Under the pieces are notes generated by a model. The model was not told the DNA's origin, made no database searches, and was given only the letters and a program-made list of their open reading frames with translations. A program made the position numbers and the translations under genes. A stretch of 64,000 nt of DNA, from positions 1,187,001 through 1,251,000 of the forward strand of contig CAJHZI010000517.1 of the NCBI GenBank assembly GCA_905160935.1. Direction: 5' to 3'. Position 1 is the stretch's first letter, and each line of letters starts with the position of its first letter. Origin of the DNA: Enchytraeus crypticus (taxonomy: Eukaryota; Annelida; Clitellata; Enchytraeida; Enchytraeidae). This document shows positions 21,851-34,420 of this stretch, piece after piece.

Positions 21851-24130
21851 CTGGCTTACAGTTTCACAGTTCAATATTAAGTAGGGGACACAGAAACAAG
21901 ACGCCCTGTCTCTAAGGTTGATTGCACGCTGGCGCAGAATTGTAATCAGAGACGGAGCATTTTCCTAAAGGAAGCCTTAGACGACGATAGTATGGAAAAC
22001 TATAATTGTTCTTTAGCCGGTGCAGAACTCCAGCACTTCAGAGAATCTAACCACTAAACTCTTCAATCTTTAATGTTCTTCATGACCTACGTGTACATAT
22101 TTCGCTGCCGTCATATTTTATCTAAAAGAAAAAAATTCTCTCCCTAAATAAATTTTGTTTATCATTTATTTCGCTTCAGAAAATAATTTGAAGGAATGAA
22201 GTTGATGATGACGATGGTGATGAGTAAATTTTCCAGCTTAAGCTTAGTTCTAAAGTTTCGATAATACTTGAGAAAATTTGCTGGTAATGGGGAATGTTAT
22301 GCCCTAGGAGCTAGGCAATATAACATTTAGATAATATATTCATCACTCTGATGTAGAACTGCAGTCTTTGGCAAGTCCTGAATATTAATTTCGCTGATAG
22401 ATAGATCAACATTTATTTTCATTTCAGATCAAAGATTAAAATAAAATTTTCTTTTAACATCTAAAATTAACAGTGTATAATTAACAGTGACATAATTAAC
22501 ATTGATAATGTAAAGTTATATGTACGCTGTTCATGAAATCAGCGCAGTAGATTTTGTAAATGCTACTTTAAACTGCTTGATGAGCGTAACGGGAGGTACC
22601 GATGTTTCCGTTAGTTCATAAAAACAAAAACAGGAATTAAACGTAAAGCAACTACGATTGATAATTAGCCTGGCTATGTGTGTGTTAAAGAATCTGTTAC
22701 ATGATTGGTAAAGGCCCTAAATAAATATTTTAAATAATATCCTTTCATCTCTTCCTTCAGTTCCTTTCTGTATATTTCTCTTTTCATTACTCCTTTTTTC
22801 TCTCTCATTGTCTTCTCATATATTTTTGGGATCTTCTATCTCTTTTTATGAAGCTACTCGGTACAGCGTTTGTCCATGGGATAAGGATTCGACAGTAGCT
22901 GGGAGATTAGGCTCTTTAATTAGCTCAAGTTCTTCGTCAATTACAATTAGAACTTGGTATAATTTACTTCAGCTCATCTTACCACCGCCGTTTAAGTCGA
23001 AAGAGAACGTTTCATCCAGAGTTTGGCAGAAACGTTTTTAAGGTCTTTTCTATATATATGATAGCGGCTATAATGTTTCGACCGCTAACAATTCAATTTT
23101 AATTCAGAATTAAAATCGATTATAATTAACATCAAACAAAGAGTAGTATCCATTTACTAAGCAACCTAGCTGTTGTTCGCAATTTTTTTTAATTTCATAT
23201 TTTCACTTTTTTCTATCCAGTAACTTTATTAGTTTAAGGTTCGCTACGTTCTTTGTACTGCTCAAAGCTTCCCCCACGATCATGAAAGGCACTGTAGCGT
23301 GGCCGTTGAACGTGTGAGTGAAAATGACGGAGCAATTTCCAGGTCCTGATAATTGCGTTATCCTTCATCCGACATAACGCTTCCGTAATGAAACTTCGTG
23401 CACTCCTCCTGTGTCCTTCAATCTGTTCACACCAGGCAGATTTCTTATATCGATTACGTAGCTCCGCATGTTTATATTATTTTGCTGAGGAGTAGATATT
23501 TTTCTCTAAGATTTCAAAATAAAAAAGTACATATCGTGATTAATTAAATCTAAGTTGTCAAATACATGTATACTTAACTTACTTCGCACATATTGTATGT
23601 TTTTTAGACTTCACTAGCGTAGATGACACTAGTGGTTGTACTCTATAAGAAAGTGATATATAGTGTGCAGCTAACAATTGCATACCAGATGTTCAAAGTG
23701 TCACAAATATTGTAATGTAAGGTATTTGACTGTGGAAGACAACACGACACCACCTTAGAAGCAATTTCCCCAAGTAATAGACTACAGACGTAATGGATAA
23801 GGAATAACACCTTGTGAAGGGATTTATGGAATGCTCCATATGGAGCGTGAAGGCATACTCTGAATACTAATATGTTCTTTGGGCCTTTCACTTGATGAAC
23901 ACCAGCAACACTGAGAGTTTAAAAAAAATCCGTTTCGACACACAAATCGGCCTAATCACTGAAATTAAAACCCTTAATCCAACACACCAGAGTATGCTTT
24001 CACTGGCCTAAACTTCGTAAAACAAAGTAGTGGAATGTGACATTGTATTCTACTGATTGGATCCCCGCATGTCCAGGAATATTATATCTACATGAATAAA
24101 TTGCTTGAATATACCATAACTTTATACCAT
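21851..24130. other. No recognisable gene
   Basis: Open frames at 22,808-23,041 (+) and 23,643-23,891 (-) show no family signature. Nothing else is identifiable. Confidence 0.5.
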
Positions 24131-24139
24131 ATCTTATAA

Positions 24140-25500
24140 CTTTATAAGATATAGTCAGTGATGATCCCAATTCCCGAAAAAGTCAAAACTGTGGAGTGTT
24201 CGGATTATAGAACAAATACCTCATGCGTCGAAGATATTATTAAAGATAATAAATAATCGCATTCAGTCGAAAGTGGATAATTATGATACTGAGCAATACA
24301 AAATTTTGTTTAAGGAAAGGATGCAGCACAAGAGAAGCAATTTGGGTAATTCGGGTTCTTTACGAAAGAAGCTTAGAATATGGAAATGACGTTTTTGTAT
24401 GCTTTGTAGACTTTGAGAAGGCCTTGGACAGGATTGATTGGATAACGATGATGAATATCTTGAAAAGAATATAAATTTAGAGCGATAGAAGATTAATTTT
24501 AAAGTTGTACATGAATCAAAGAGCAGTAATAAAAATCCAACAAGACTACTCAGAAGAAGACCAAATAGGACGTGGAGTAAGAAAAGGTTGTAGCATTTCG
24601 CCGCTGCTGTTTAATATTTACGATGAGGCACTGATGGAGGAAGCCATGGAAGAAGGAATAAAAGTAGAAGGAAAATTGATAAATGATTCAAGGTTTTGCA
24701 GATGACCAAGGAATGACAGCTGGCAGCGAGACAGGACTGCAGAAGATACAAAATGATAAGGCATTGAATAAAATATGGAGTGAAGATTAACATCAAAAAG
24801 ACAAAAGTGATGAGAGTGTCCAAGAATAGAGGTTAACTCAATATAACAATAGGCGGTACGAAATAGGAACAGGTAAGGAGTTTTAAATATTTAGGTCATA
24901 CTATAACCGATGATGGGAAGTATCAGATTGAAATATGCCGTAGTATTGCGCAAGCAAAACAGGGCTTCCGTTACAGGAAAGAACTTTTAACAAAAAGTCT
25001 AAAGAAAGTCACAAAGATAAAGATAGTGAAAATCTTGCTATGGACAATGCTGTTATATGGATGTGAAACATGGACCTTAAGGAGGTCAATCAGGAAGATA
25101 TCAGATATCAGGAAGATATCAGGTAATCAAGATATCAGGAAATTGTAGGCATTGGAAATGTGGATATGGAGAACAATAGAAACGATTAGCTGACTAAAAA
25201 TGTTTCAAATGCCAAAGTTCTGGAGAGATTAGGTTCAGATAGACAGTTAATAAATGCGTATAGAAATAGGAAGAAAAAAGCTAGATAGGATACATTCTAA
25301 GGGGGAAGGTCTACTAAAAGAGGTCATAGAAGGCAGAATGGAAAGAAATAGAGGCAGAGGCCGGCCGATATTAGGAATGTTAGATGATTTAAAGCTCCTC
25401 TAGGAACGTGAACATGAAAAGAAAGCGGAAGACAGAGAATGGTTGAGGCGCTATATACCATGGACCTGCCAGTAGACAGTGCACTAAGAGATAGATGTCA
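24140..25500 (+). mobile_element. LINE family 1 (RTE-like), best-preserved copy, dead
   Basis: This is the longest family 1 copy. In order it shows the RT entry motif IPIPEKVKTVECSDYRT, the finger motif FCLRKGCSTREAI, the palm motif A stretch FVCFVDFEKALDRIDW, then GRGVRKGCSISPLLFNIY (motif B). A worn FADDQGM catalytic region follows, then KINIKKTKVMRVSKNRG, FKYLGHTITDDGKY, LLYGCETWTLR and the tail RGRPILGMLDDL and YIPWTCQ. The end is CAGTAGACAGTGCACTAAGAG. Frame changes and stops occur throughout, and the endonuclease part is missing. RTE-like placement is from general resemblance and should be taken as tentative. Confidence 0.8.
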
Positions 25501-26110
25501 TAGTGTAGAATTTAGTAGAGTTCAGCCCTCATCGCACTTTACATTGTATAAATTACATGTTAAATTTTCTTAAGTTGATAGTTAAAAAGTTTCTAAGTTT
25601 TGTTGAAGTAGGCCTATCTGTAGTTACTAAAAGTTTCTTAGAGTTGTTGAATTCTACGTTAGCTACTTTTCGTAATTTAATAATTTCATTTTTTTGCATT
25701 ATTTTATATTACCTACAAACTTAACTTTTAACTCGGTGGGTGGCTAAGCTTGTACCAATTACCTTAAGCACGTGGCCAGCGACCCGAAACCAAGCCAGAC
25801 CTTCTCTGACGGTACACGTGATTAAGGAAACAGACTTTAAAATTGGCTTTTCGCTTTAACTTTACTTATTAATTATTATCCACAAATTAATTCTAGTTGA
25901 GTGCATTATCTCTAAAGTCAAGTCTTTGAAATACAATCGAATATTAAAACTTAATGAGGTGATTTTAATCGAAATTTATCCGAAATACCATAGTAAGAAA
26001 TTCTATTTCAAATCTACGATAACGTTTCGATAGTGCATAAAAATCAACTGCACTTCCAGCTTGGTATCTATTGTTTCCTAGGTAAAAAACGGACATTACG
26101 CTGAACTCCG
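25501..26110. other. No recognisable gene
   Basis: Nothing identifiable. Confidence 0.5.
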
Positions 26111-26117
26111 ACCTTAC

Positions 26118-26233
26118 ATTTTGCCTGCCATGTTAGGGATGTCAGCAGCGGCTAATCTCTCAGCCATTGTATTGACTCCGGTGTCGTCTTCATGTCTCAG
26201 GTTCGTCGCAGTCTGGTGGACTGTCGTCAGGAT
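26118..26233 (-). CDS. Possible internal exon of an unrecognised host gene
   Basis: On the minus strand a pyrimidine-rich tract and CAG (acceptor-like, at 26,234-26,235) precede about 116 bp, which then meets GTAAGG (donor-like, 26,112-26,117). Read in the open frame, the product is LTTVHQTATNLRHEDD followed by TGVNTMAERLAAADIPNMAGK, a balanced, soluble-looking peptide. Its base composition is clearly more GC-rich than the surroundings. No family is recognised. The frame stays open upstream to about 26,371, into a minisatellite, so the acceptor choice is a guess. This is the most protein-like non-transposon peptide in the first 36 kb, but the evidence is modest. Confidence 0.28.
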
Positions 26234-26296
26234 CTGATCGATTACATTGAAATACCAGGAACACAAAGTATTCATTACAGTAATCTCTCGTCCTCT

Positions 26297-26770
26297 GTAA
26301 TACACATAATCCTGTCGCACACTGCGCATAGCCCTGTCACATACTTCACATAGTCCTGTCACACACAGCACATAATCCTGTCACACTGCACATAATTCTG
26401 TCACACTGCACATAATTCTGTCACCTGCACATAATCCTTTGTCACACTTCACATAGTACTGTCGCACACTACAAATAGTCCTGTCACACACTTCACATTG
26501 TCCTGTCACACACTGCACATCGTTATGTCACATATTTCACTTAGTCCTAACACACATACTTCACATAGTCCTGTCACACTGCACATAGTCCTGTCACACA
26601 TTTCACATAGTTCTATCACACACTGCACATAATCCTGTCACACACTGCACATAGTCCTGTCACTCACTGCATGTAATCCTGTCACATACTGCGCATAGTT
26701 CTGTCACACTTCACATAATTCTGTCACACACTTCACATAATCTTGTCACTCACTGCACGTAGTCCTGCCA
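26297..26770. repeat. Minisatellite, about 19-23 bp unit
   Basis: More than 20 imperfect units of CACACTGCACATAGTCCTGT alternate with a CACACTTCACATAGTCCTGT variant. Unit length varies by loss or gain of CA. Confidence 0.9.
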
Positions 26771-27550
26771 AATACTATAAAATGTACATTGTCCTACTCA
26801 AAATGTTTAAAATTTTAGTAGAGTATTTAATTACATTTTTGAGCCATTGAAACTTTAACAGAAACTATGCTATTATTGAACAAGTTATTTTTGCATAATT
26901 AGTCTTCAGTTTCTACTCCGGCAAACCCTTTCTTGGTATTTGCTTGTTAATTTGTATAGTTTTTAGGATTTTCCAAATTACATAAGTTTAGACCAAACCT
27001 CAACACTTAATCGCCAGACTCTATGTATCCGCTATCAGTCCTCTACAAATTTTCTCTTCGGTGTTTTAAATCAGACGGGAATTACAGAGTAGCCGGTTAC
27101 TATAGGGACTTCCTCCTTACATCACGTCATTTCAATATCAGTTCAATTCCCTAGCGTTGAAGGATTTCTCATCTGAAGCCAGTTTATTGAGATTCCATTA
27201 GGATCTTAGTTAGCCTATTATTACATGTATTTACATGTACATTTGTCTGGAAGGTATCGAATTATTAATATCTCTGTTCATTTTATAACAATCTGTCAAT
27301 GGCAGCTAGAAACTACACGCACAATCTCGCGAACAGTGCAAACACATCTAACGTAGTTTAAACATATACATGGTGTAATTAAAATAATTATAAATAATTT
27401 ATAAATAATTATAAATAAATTATAAATAATAATAATAATAAAACATAAATATTGGCACTATCTGTAGCCTCAGGTTTGATAGCTAAAATAGATATAAAAT
27501 TTTGAAGTAGTTTTTATATAGTAGCTTTATATATCTATAGACTCAAATAT
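26771..27550. other. No recognisable gene
   Basis: An ATAAATAATTATAA-type repeat at 27,390-27,445; otherwise nothing identifiable. Confidence 0.5.
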
Positions 27551-27555
27551 TATTT

Positions 27556-28222
27556 AGAATGTAAAGATTGAGAGTGACCCAGAATAGAGGTGATGTCATT
27601 AGTACAATAAATGGTCCGAAATTGGAACAGGTAAGGAGTTTAAAATATTTAGGTCATATAATGGGAAATGAGACTAAAATATTCAGTAGGATTGCAGAAG
27701 AAGAAGAAGAGAGGCCTTCGTTAATAGGAAAGAAAGTTTAACAAAATGTCTAAAGAAAGATATAAAGATAAAGATCTTTCCGTAAAGATAAATATAGTGA
27801 AACCTTGGTATTGGCCACGCTATTATATGGATGTGAAACATGGACCTTAAGGAAAGAAGATATCAGGAAAATTGAGACATTGGAAATGTGAATATGGAGA
27901 AAAATGGAAAGGATTAGCTGGACTCTAAAGGCTACAAATGACGAAGTGCTGGAGAGAGATAGTACAAATAGATGGTTGATAAATGCGTTACGAAATAGGA
28001 AGAAGAGCTGAATAAGACACATTCTAAGGGGGAAGGTCTACTAAAAGAGGTCATGGAAGGCAGAGTGGAAGGAAATAGAGACAGAGGCCGAAGAGATTAG
28101 GAATATTAGATGATTTACAGATCCACTCATATGTGGACATAAAAGGGAAAGCGGAACACAGAGTAGAGTGGAGGCGTTAAATGACATGGATCTGCCAGTA
28201 GACAGTGCACTAAGAGAGAGAG
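27556..28222 (+). mobile_element. LINE family 1, 3' half
   Basis: Matches the second half of the 24,140-25,500 copy. It starts at RVTQNRG, then LEQVRSLKYLGHI, LLYGCETWTLRKEDIRKIET, a tail resembling EGRVEGNRDRGR, and the terminal GCCAGTAGACAGTGCACTAAGAGAGAGAG. It is 5'-truncated with several frame changes. Confidence 0.75.
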
Positions 28223-28295
28223 AAAGTAAAGCCTACAGTACATGTATAAGCAGTATAAATTTTATTTGAGAGAAATAGACTTGTAAGCCAAAGCT

Positions 28296-28400
28296 TACAC
28301 AGTAGAACGATTAGTTAGATATCCCACTACGAGTCAGAAGGGTAAGGGTTCAAGTTCAGTGCTCGCTTGGAATTGGTCTGTTATATGGCGACCAGTGCAC
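28296..28400 (+). repeat. tRNA-like sequence, probably a SINE head
   Basis: GAACGATTAGTTAGATATCCCAC (weak A-box region) and GGGTTCAAGTTCAGTGCTCGC (B-box-like) have tRNA-like spacing. No clean cloverleaf and no second copy in the window. Confidence 0.4.
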
Positions 28401-29050
28401 ATGTAACCCATGTTTAATAGCAACAATAACGATAGAATAATATTAATAATGCAAATAAAAGTTTCTGGTCCGTTTCCTCAAAGAAGGATGATGGCAGGTA
28501 CAGTCCCCAGAAAATGTGTCTACAAATCAATCACATATAAACGATTTGCGAAAACATGCATGAAAGAGATAGAAAAGAAATCCTTAACCGGATCTTGCCG
28601 GATCTTGCCGATCCGGCTATCTAAAGGTAAGATGTAATGGTAAGCATTGAAAAACTTCATCAACTTCTCGTGATCGATTTCGTATATCATTCTCTATGAA
28701 TTGCAGAGATTTCTACTTCAAATCCTAACTGAATCTACTGAGTTCCACCCTTTTCTTCATGAGAGACAGAGCCACTAAACAACTTCATTATACTGTAATA
28801 GTATTGTACAAAGAAGCTAAGTTATACTTATAAGTAGCAACCCCGTCTTCCTCAGAGATGGTTCGAATTCTATTCCAGTAGGCTTATATAGAAACCCTTG
28901 GCTAAATCAGCTTAGAATAGCAATTACAGTTTATGAATAAAACTAAGTAAAATTAAATCACAATTACGTAATTATATGGAATATATTTCGTTCTTTAATT
29001 TTAATTTTTTTTTGGCTTTTCGAAAGTAATATCTCATTTCTTAATTAAGA
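28401..29050. other. No recognisable gene
   Basis: Includes a direct duplication of GGATCTTGCC near 28,590-28,608. Nothing else is identifiable. Confidence 0.5.
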
Positions 29051-29058
29051 AGTTTAGG

Positions 29059-29135
29059 CATTTAAGGAGTGTAGATATTTAAGGAGTGTAGGTGTTTAAA
29101 GAGTGTAGGTATTTAAAGAGTTTAGTATTTGAGAG
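29059..29135. repeat. Tandem repeat, 18-bp unit, about four copies
   Basis: Units of ATTTAAGGAGTGTAGGTG-like sequence, drifting at the end. Confidence 0.8.
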
Positions 29136-29279
29136 ATTAAATAAATTTCTTACGGTCTAGTATTATAATCGCAGTCAGCCTGCTACTCTGTAACGTTGAT
29201 TGTGGATCAACTTTCATCTCTCTACTATCTTTAGCGTCACCGCGACATCAATTGTTCAAATCATACTGCTTTCTTTTTG

Positions 29280-29297
29280 AGCTCTCTCTCATTCCTT

Positions 29298-29358
<61 letters not shown>

Positions 29359-30110
29359 GTCTTTTCTCCATCTCACTGCACTTTTCTTGAAGTTTCTTAT
29401 CATTTTTTCTGTTTTACATGTTTTCATTCACCACGTTTATCGATGTCTCTTTAATCTATTTTCTTGCTCTAGAACTCATTATTTCACTCTTACTCAAACA
29501 TACTTTCACTCTCACACCTTCATTTACTCGTTGTTCCCATTTCTTCATCTGGTTAATCATGTCAGAACGCATCTATTTGGAGTGCCGTCAAGGTTATGCT
29601 TTTATTTCTTCATTTTGTTTTCATTTTTGTTTCTCAAGGGTTGTCATAGAAGTTGCATCTGGTTACTTATCCATCTAACGCAAATGCAGGAATAATCTTC
29701 CATAATCCATAAATTAATCATCAAAGATGGCTTATTTTTCATTGCAGTCAGGCTTTCTAAAATACAAGATTAACAGTTTATAATGCATTAACTTCACCGA
29801 CTATATTTGTTCATTTCTTTTAACTGTCACAACGTTTGGAAGCCTTCTCTTTATCTTTGTACCACTTCTATTCACTTTCTTTCCTCATTAACCGCTTTTT
29901 TTCTCTCACACTCAAATTTTTATCTCGTTCTCTCTATCTGCCTGACTGTCATTCTTTATTTCTCTCTCGCTATCTCTCTTTGTATGTCTTTCTTTCTCTA
30001 ACTTTCTCTTTCTGCCTCTCTTTCGGTCCCTCTCTGCCTATTTCTCTTCATACTATCCATCTGTTTTATATTTCTTAAATTTTTCTTTCTCTAATATTAC
30101 TCCTCGTTAT
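29280..30110. repeat. Pyrimidine-rich tract with (GTCT)n and (CT)n
   Basis: GTCT units at 29,300-29,322 run into CT repeats to about 29,355. The following 750 bp stay strongly C+T-rich on the plus strand. The long open frames here are Leu/Ser/Phe low-complexity artefacts. Confidence 0.7.
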
Positions 30111-30620
30111 CTTCATATCTTTGAAGTTGGACTGGGGTCACTAATTTACTTCCACTGATATTCCACCGAGAGCTGCCTGTGCTCTGCCTGCAATGATTGA
30201 TCTGCAGCGAATCCTGCACGCTGCTGAAACAATGCCGGGAGACACTGCAATACGGGATCGTTGTCATAGTGAACAGGATGACTATTAATTACTAGCTGAA
30301 ACATCCGCTGACTGATTCACAAAGGAATCAAATTTCTTGTACCGGCTCAATGTTTCTTTCAAGAAGCTTTGGGGTCGTCAACTTAGCTAATTAATTGTGC
30401 TAATCTGAGAAGCATTGTCGAGGCTGAGTGCATTAAAGGTAATCGACTATAAAAATTATGGAGATTTTTTAAAGTATAATGTGTCAAATGCATGTTATTG
30501 ATACATGTATCAAATTAACTAAGTTATTATGCGAAGTAACTTACTTCGCATATATTGTATTTTTTCATATTTTATGTTGTACAGTTAATAACATTAATTC
30601 CATAGTTATGATTTACATTA
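30111..30620. other. No recognisable gene
   Basis: Nothing identifiable. Confidence 0.5.
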
Positions 30621-30812
30621 TCAACATTATATCCAGTACTTAGCGCTATATCCAGTACTCAACATTATATCCAGTACTTAGCGCTATATCCAGTACTCAA
30701 CATCATATCCAGTACTCAGCAGTATATTCAGTACTCACCATTATATGAAGTACTCAATATAATATTCAGTACTCTGCAATATATCCGGTACTCTACATCG
30801 TGTCCGGCACTA
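30621..30812. repeat. Minisatellite, about 19-20 bp unit
   Basis: About nine units of TATATCCAGTACTCAACAT. Early units alternate with a TTAGCGC variant, giving a two-unit period before later units drift. Confidence 0.9.
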
Positions 30813-31479
30813 CTTTTTCAATTAAACTAATTACAGTACTCTTCTTGATGAGAGTCGTCGTCTTAGCTGATATTTCGACAATTTTTATTGCAATATATAG
30901 AGGTGTAGAGGTGTATATGTAGGTGTACCTTGTAGTAATACAGAATTTAAACTAAGAATTAAAAAGTACACTGAATATGAAATTTACATTTTAAAAAATA
31001 AGACCAATGACTGCATGAAATTCTAAAACCAAACACAGGTACATTTCATTCCGATGTTATAAAAGGCATCATAATCGTTGTCATCCGACACGTGCTTGAC
31101 AACACGTTCTATGGACCATATGTATCTTTCTCAGATGTTTATGGGCTTATCTAGGATTAGAAAATTTGTAGGGGCATGAGATGCAGGCCAGTTCCTAACT
31201 TCATATCCTTACAGAAAAACGTGCGTTACGGCCTTACATTATTTTATTGGTATAGTCATTTAAGGAGCAACCTCATCATTTATCAGACAAAATTTAACAA
31301 ATATTTCATTTAAAAGCATTCCTTAATGTACATATGTTCAAACTCTCAAATGAAACAAAGTTAAGTTTGGTTCGATTTTCTCAATTTAATAAAAATTAAT
31401 ATGGATTCCATCGAGTTTCCATTGGATTCCATTGAATTTCTTGTTAAATTTCGTAATTAATAATATATGCGCTATTGAA
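30813..31479. other. No recognisable gene
   Basis: Nothing identifiable. Confidence 0.5.
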
Positions 31480-31645
31480 TGTCTCAATAGCGCAATGGTT
31501 AAGGGTGTAGATAACGTCATGAAGTTTTAAATGACAGACCCTGAGGTGAATCGAACTCTCGTGGGTTCGATTCCCAGCCGCGCTGATCTGAGAGTAAAAT
31601 CTCGGACATTCACTGGACTGGCTACACGGAATATGAACTAAATTG
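31480..31645 (+). mobile_element. tRNA-derived SINE, family A, best copy
   Basis: A clear A box (TAGCGCAATGGTTAAGG) and a perfect B box (GGTTCGATTCC, about 31,565-31,575) flank a short insertion that includes GAAGTTTTAAATGACAGACC. Then come GCGCTGATCTGAGAGTAAAATCT and CGGACATTCA. The pol III boxes make this the reference copy for the family. Confidence 0.7.
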
Positions 31646-31984
31646 CCTAACGGATATAGCATGTGGTATTAAAAGTGATAGATATCAACATAGTTGATCA
31701 TTTCACTATAATGTGTGTTATTTATTATTATTATTATGATTTTCTTATAAATTTCAATAATACATTTACAGCTTTTACAATATTAAATAATATGATAGGG
31801 ATTTAATTTTTATACTACATAATTGCTAAATAGAATCCGTTCCTGACGTTTGTACAATTTAAAATTTATAGTTGGCATATTAGTAATTAGTTTAAAATCT
31901 GTCCAATATAATAGCTAGCCTCTAAAGTTTTGAATTTGAGTCTTATGAGGTGGAATATCCAAAACGACGATTCAGTCGCACTGT

Positions 31985-32210
31985 ATTACTCAATCTCATT
32001 ATCGTCATCATCTTCCCTTGACTCCCAGTTTAAGTACGGCGGGTTTTAAAAATTGTAGGTATATACGTGTAGAGCCTAGGCGCTCACCACTAGAATGCTT
32101 TTTTAACATTGGTTTTGATCTGAGTGCTTTGTCGCCTTTTACGACACTTAAAGTCTACGGTTGTCTATTCTTCTGCAACCCTGAAACACCACGGGCATTG
32201 CTCTATTTAA
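31985..32210 (+). repeat. SINE-core-like repeat
   Basis: CATCATCTTCCCTTGACTCCCAGTTTAA is followed by GATCTGAGTGCTTTGTCGCC, TTTTACGACACTTAAAGTCT and TTGTCTATTCTTCTGCAACCC. Shares ordered blocks with 6,720-7,000 and 20,985-21,060. It lies 340 bp after a family A SINE, as at 6.5 kb, which suggests the two may belong together. Confidence 0.5.
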
Positions 32211-33589
32211 GTTTTTATGTTGGTGCGAAACGAGATAGAATTTAGTTAGATTCAAGATTGAAATATGCAAAAATTGACAAACGTTTAAGACAGTTTCTTT
32301 ATCTAGTAATTGCATTTATTTTTTAAATTCGCTCATATTGAAGTATATTATTAAAAACAAAATTAAGGTATCTTTTATTCATTAACTGTGTAACTACATG
32401 TAAAACTGTAAAGATATTTTCAGAATTACATTCGACATTTTATAGCAATCAATCTAAATTAACGTCAGAGCCGAGGAGTCGCATCGACAGAGCACATCAA
32501 GTGAACAATGAAATAATTCCGTCATTACTTCGGTAGAGAAGTTCCGGAATCCTACAGACTGCGTCATCGCTCAACGATGAATGGGGGGACGTCCCCACCT
32601 GGTGAAATAAAATGTTCCTGTCACATTTTCGAATAGTACCTATGATCATTGCCATTTTAGAAGATATATAAATTTACATTAATAATCTAAGAGTCTGAAA
32701 CCAATCTGTGGTTTCTCTGTGTTCACCCTTTTTTCTTGTCCGGTTTTCATGATTTCGTGTATGTACAGTTTAATGGACACTTTTTGATCCTTTACTTGAA
32801 TTCAGAGTGTTCGAAATTCTTTGTTTGTTTGTTTGTATTCCACAGTAGAGGGAAAACCGATAGGTCACAAATAAATTTAGTACAAAACTATTTGAAGTAA
32901 CAATGGGTTTGATTTTCAAAGTTTACTCTCACTGATGACGCACTAGAAATGACAGACTATGCGTTTTTCCAATTATTTAAAATCAATTTTGATTCTTGAC
33001 AGAGATTATACTGTTTAGAGTTGCAATTTAATTGACATTTATGGACAAATTGTTATTGACTTATTGGAGCCCAGACCCGTGTATAAAAACTTTTCATAAT
33101 TATTATAATAAGCTTATTGGTAGCGTTTATAATTGACATCTATCCTTCAAAGTGTGCTCAAGAAATCAAAAACAGAGCCTGGCCATTTTGGAGTTAAAAC
33201 TGACGTTAAAGTTTACTTTGCTAATTACTTTAATGAAAAGAAATTGACTATTGTAAACATAATTGATTAAAGGCATCTTCGCTTGTAGACTTTGTGGAAT
33301 CACGAAAAATTTGCAAATCCCTCAATTAGGCTGCAGTCAACAACCGCCACCATCAGTGGACTTTTCCATATCCGGTCAGTGGGTGTGATTGGCCGCTGAT
33401 CGACTCTCTGCTTCCTGGATTCAGTCCAATCACTGAGGCGTGACTAAGAACATTTCACACTCACCGGTGATTAATTGATCAGCTGATGACGGCTGATAGG
33501 CTGATCGATATATCTTAATCGATTCTGCAACAAGAGAAAACTCTCGTCATTTAGTTGATCGTTTATAATTGCTCAACCTCTATTGTGTT
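32211..33589. other. No recognisable gene
   Basis: Nothing identifiable. Confidence 0.5.
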
Positions 33590-33800
33590 CCTTTCTCTTC
33601 TTCTTCGTGTACTGCCTGCAGTCATCTAAAAATCTTATTCTTGGTCTACTTCTGTTTCTCCTTCTTTCCAATCTTCCTTCTAGGACCTCTTTTAGGAAAC
33701 TATTCCTAATATTCTCTTGTTTCAGATTGATATCAATTTCTCTAAAGCAACTTAAGACGTCATCATTAAGACTTGGTCCTGTCTTGTATTGTCATCGGTC
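33590..33800 (-). mobile_element. LINE family 1-like fragment, 3' end
   Basis: The minus strand reads NSFLKEVLEGRLERR, then RNRSRPRIRFLDDCRQY and a GAAGAAGAAG end. This is the same protein tail (EGR.E..R.RGRPR..-LDD) as other family 1 copies, but the 3' terminus differs, so it may be a sister subfamily. Confidence 0.6.
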
Positions 33801-34109
33801 GATAAGTTGGACTTTAAAGCTTATTGATGTGTATTACATGTAAGTTTTAGTCCTAATATGCTGTACTATGCTGCATTAGTGCAGTGGTGATCATAAACGA
33901 ATAAATATAGCAATCAGTAAATTTGTCCAAAGCTTTCTATGTTGAGTTTCAGAATGTCATTAGCAAATAAAAAGAGATTATAATTTTGCGTATCAAAAAG
34001 CTAATTTCTTGTATCATCACTATAAAATAAATCCATAAATCTTATGAAGATATTTAAAAGTTTATTAGAATTTTCATATTCCATTTTAGTTATTCTATCA
34101 TATTTTGTT

Positions 34110-34420
34110 CATTAAAAGGGAGTAGTAACAGAGATTGCATGTGTGGCAAAGATGAGAATGTTGCGTCTAATGTGTGTTAAAACTAGGAAAAAGAATGTGA
34201 GAATAAATGTGAGTGTTGAGGGATTAGGGATAGGTTGGCTCAGTCTAGATTGAGATGGTATGAGCATATTGTGAGAAAGGCAGACGGGGTTGCAGTGAAG
34301 AGACTTTGGGTGGATGACCTGGAAGCTAAGCTAGAGAGAGGTAGTGCGATAACTAAGAGATATATGAAAAAGGTTGTTGACTGACGATATGGTGTGGGAA
34401 TAAAGGAATGGAGAACAGAC
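34110..34420 (+). mobile_element. LINE fragment of a second family (ORF2 C-terminal region)
   Basis: With frame shifts the plus strand reads AKMRMLRLMCVKTRKK, RLRWYEHIVRKADGVAVKRLW and VDDLEAKLERGSAITKRYMK. The LRWYGH.-R....KR.W pattern is common at the C-terminus of LINE reverse transcriptases. Only a short, dead fragment remains. Confidence 0.55.

Noticed and set aside
26297-26770. Repeat array considered as CRISPR-like
   Set aside because: There are no spacers, the units vary in length, and the genome is eukaryotic.
29252-30078. Long open frames rich in Leu, Ser and Phe
   Set aside because: They run through a pyrimidine-rich tract with CT repeats and show no domain pattern.
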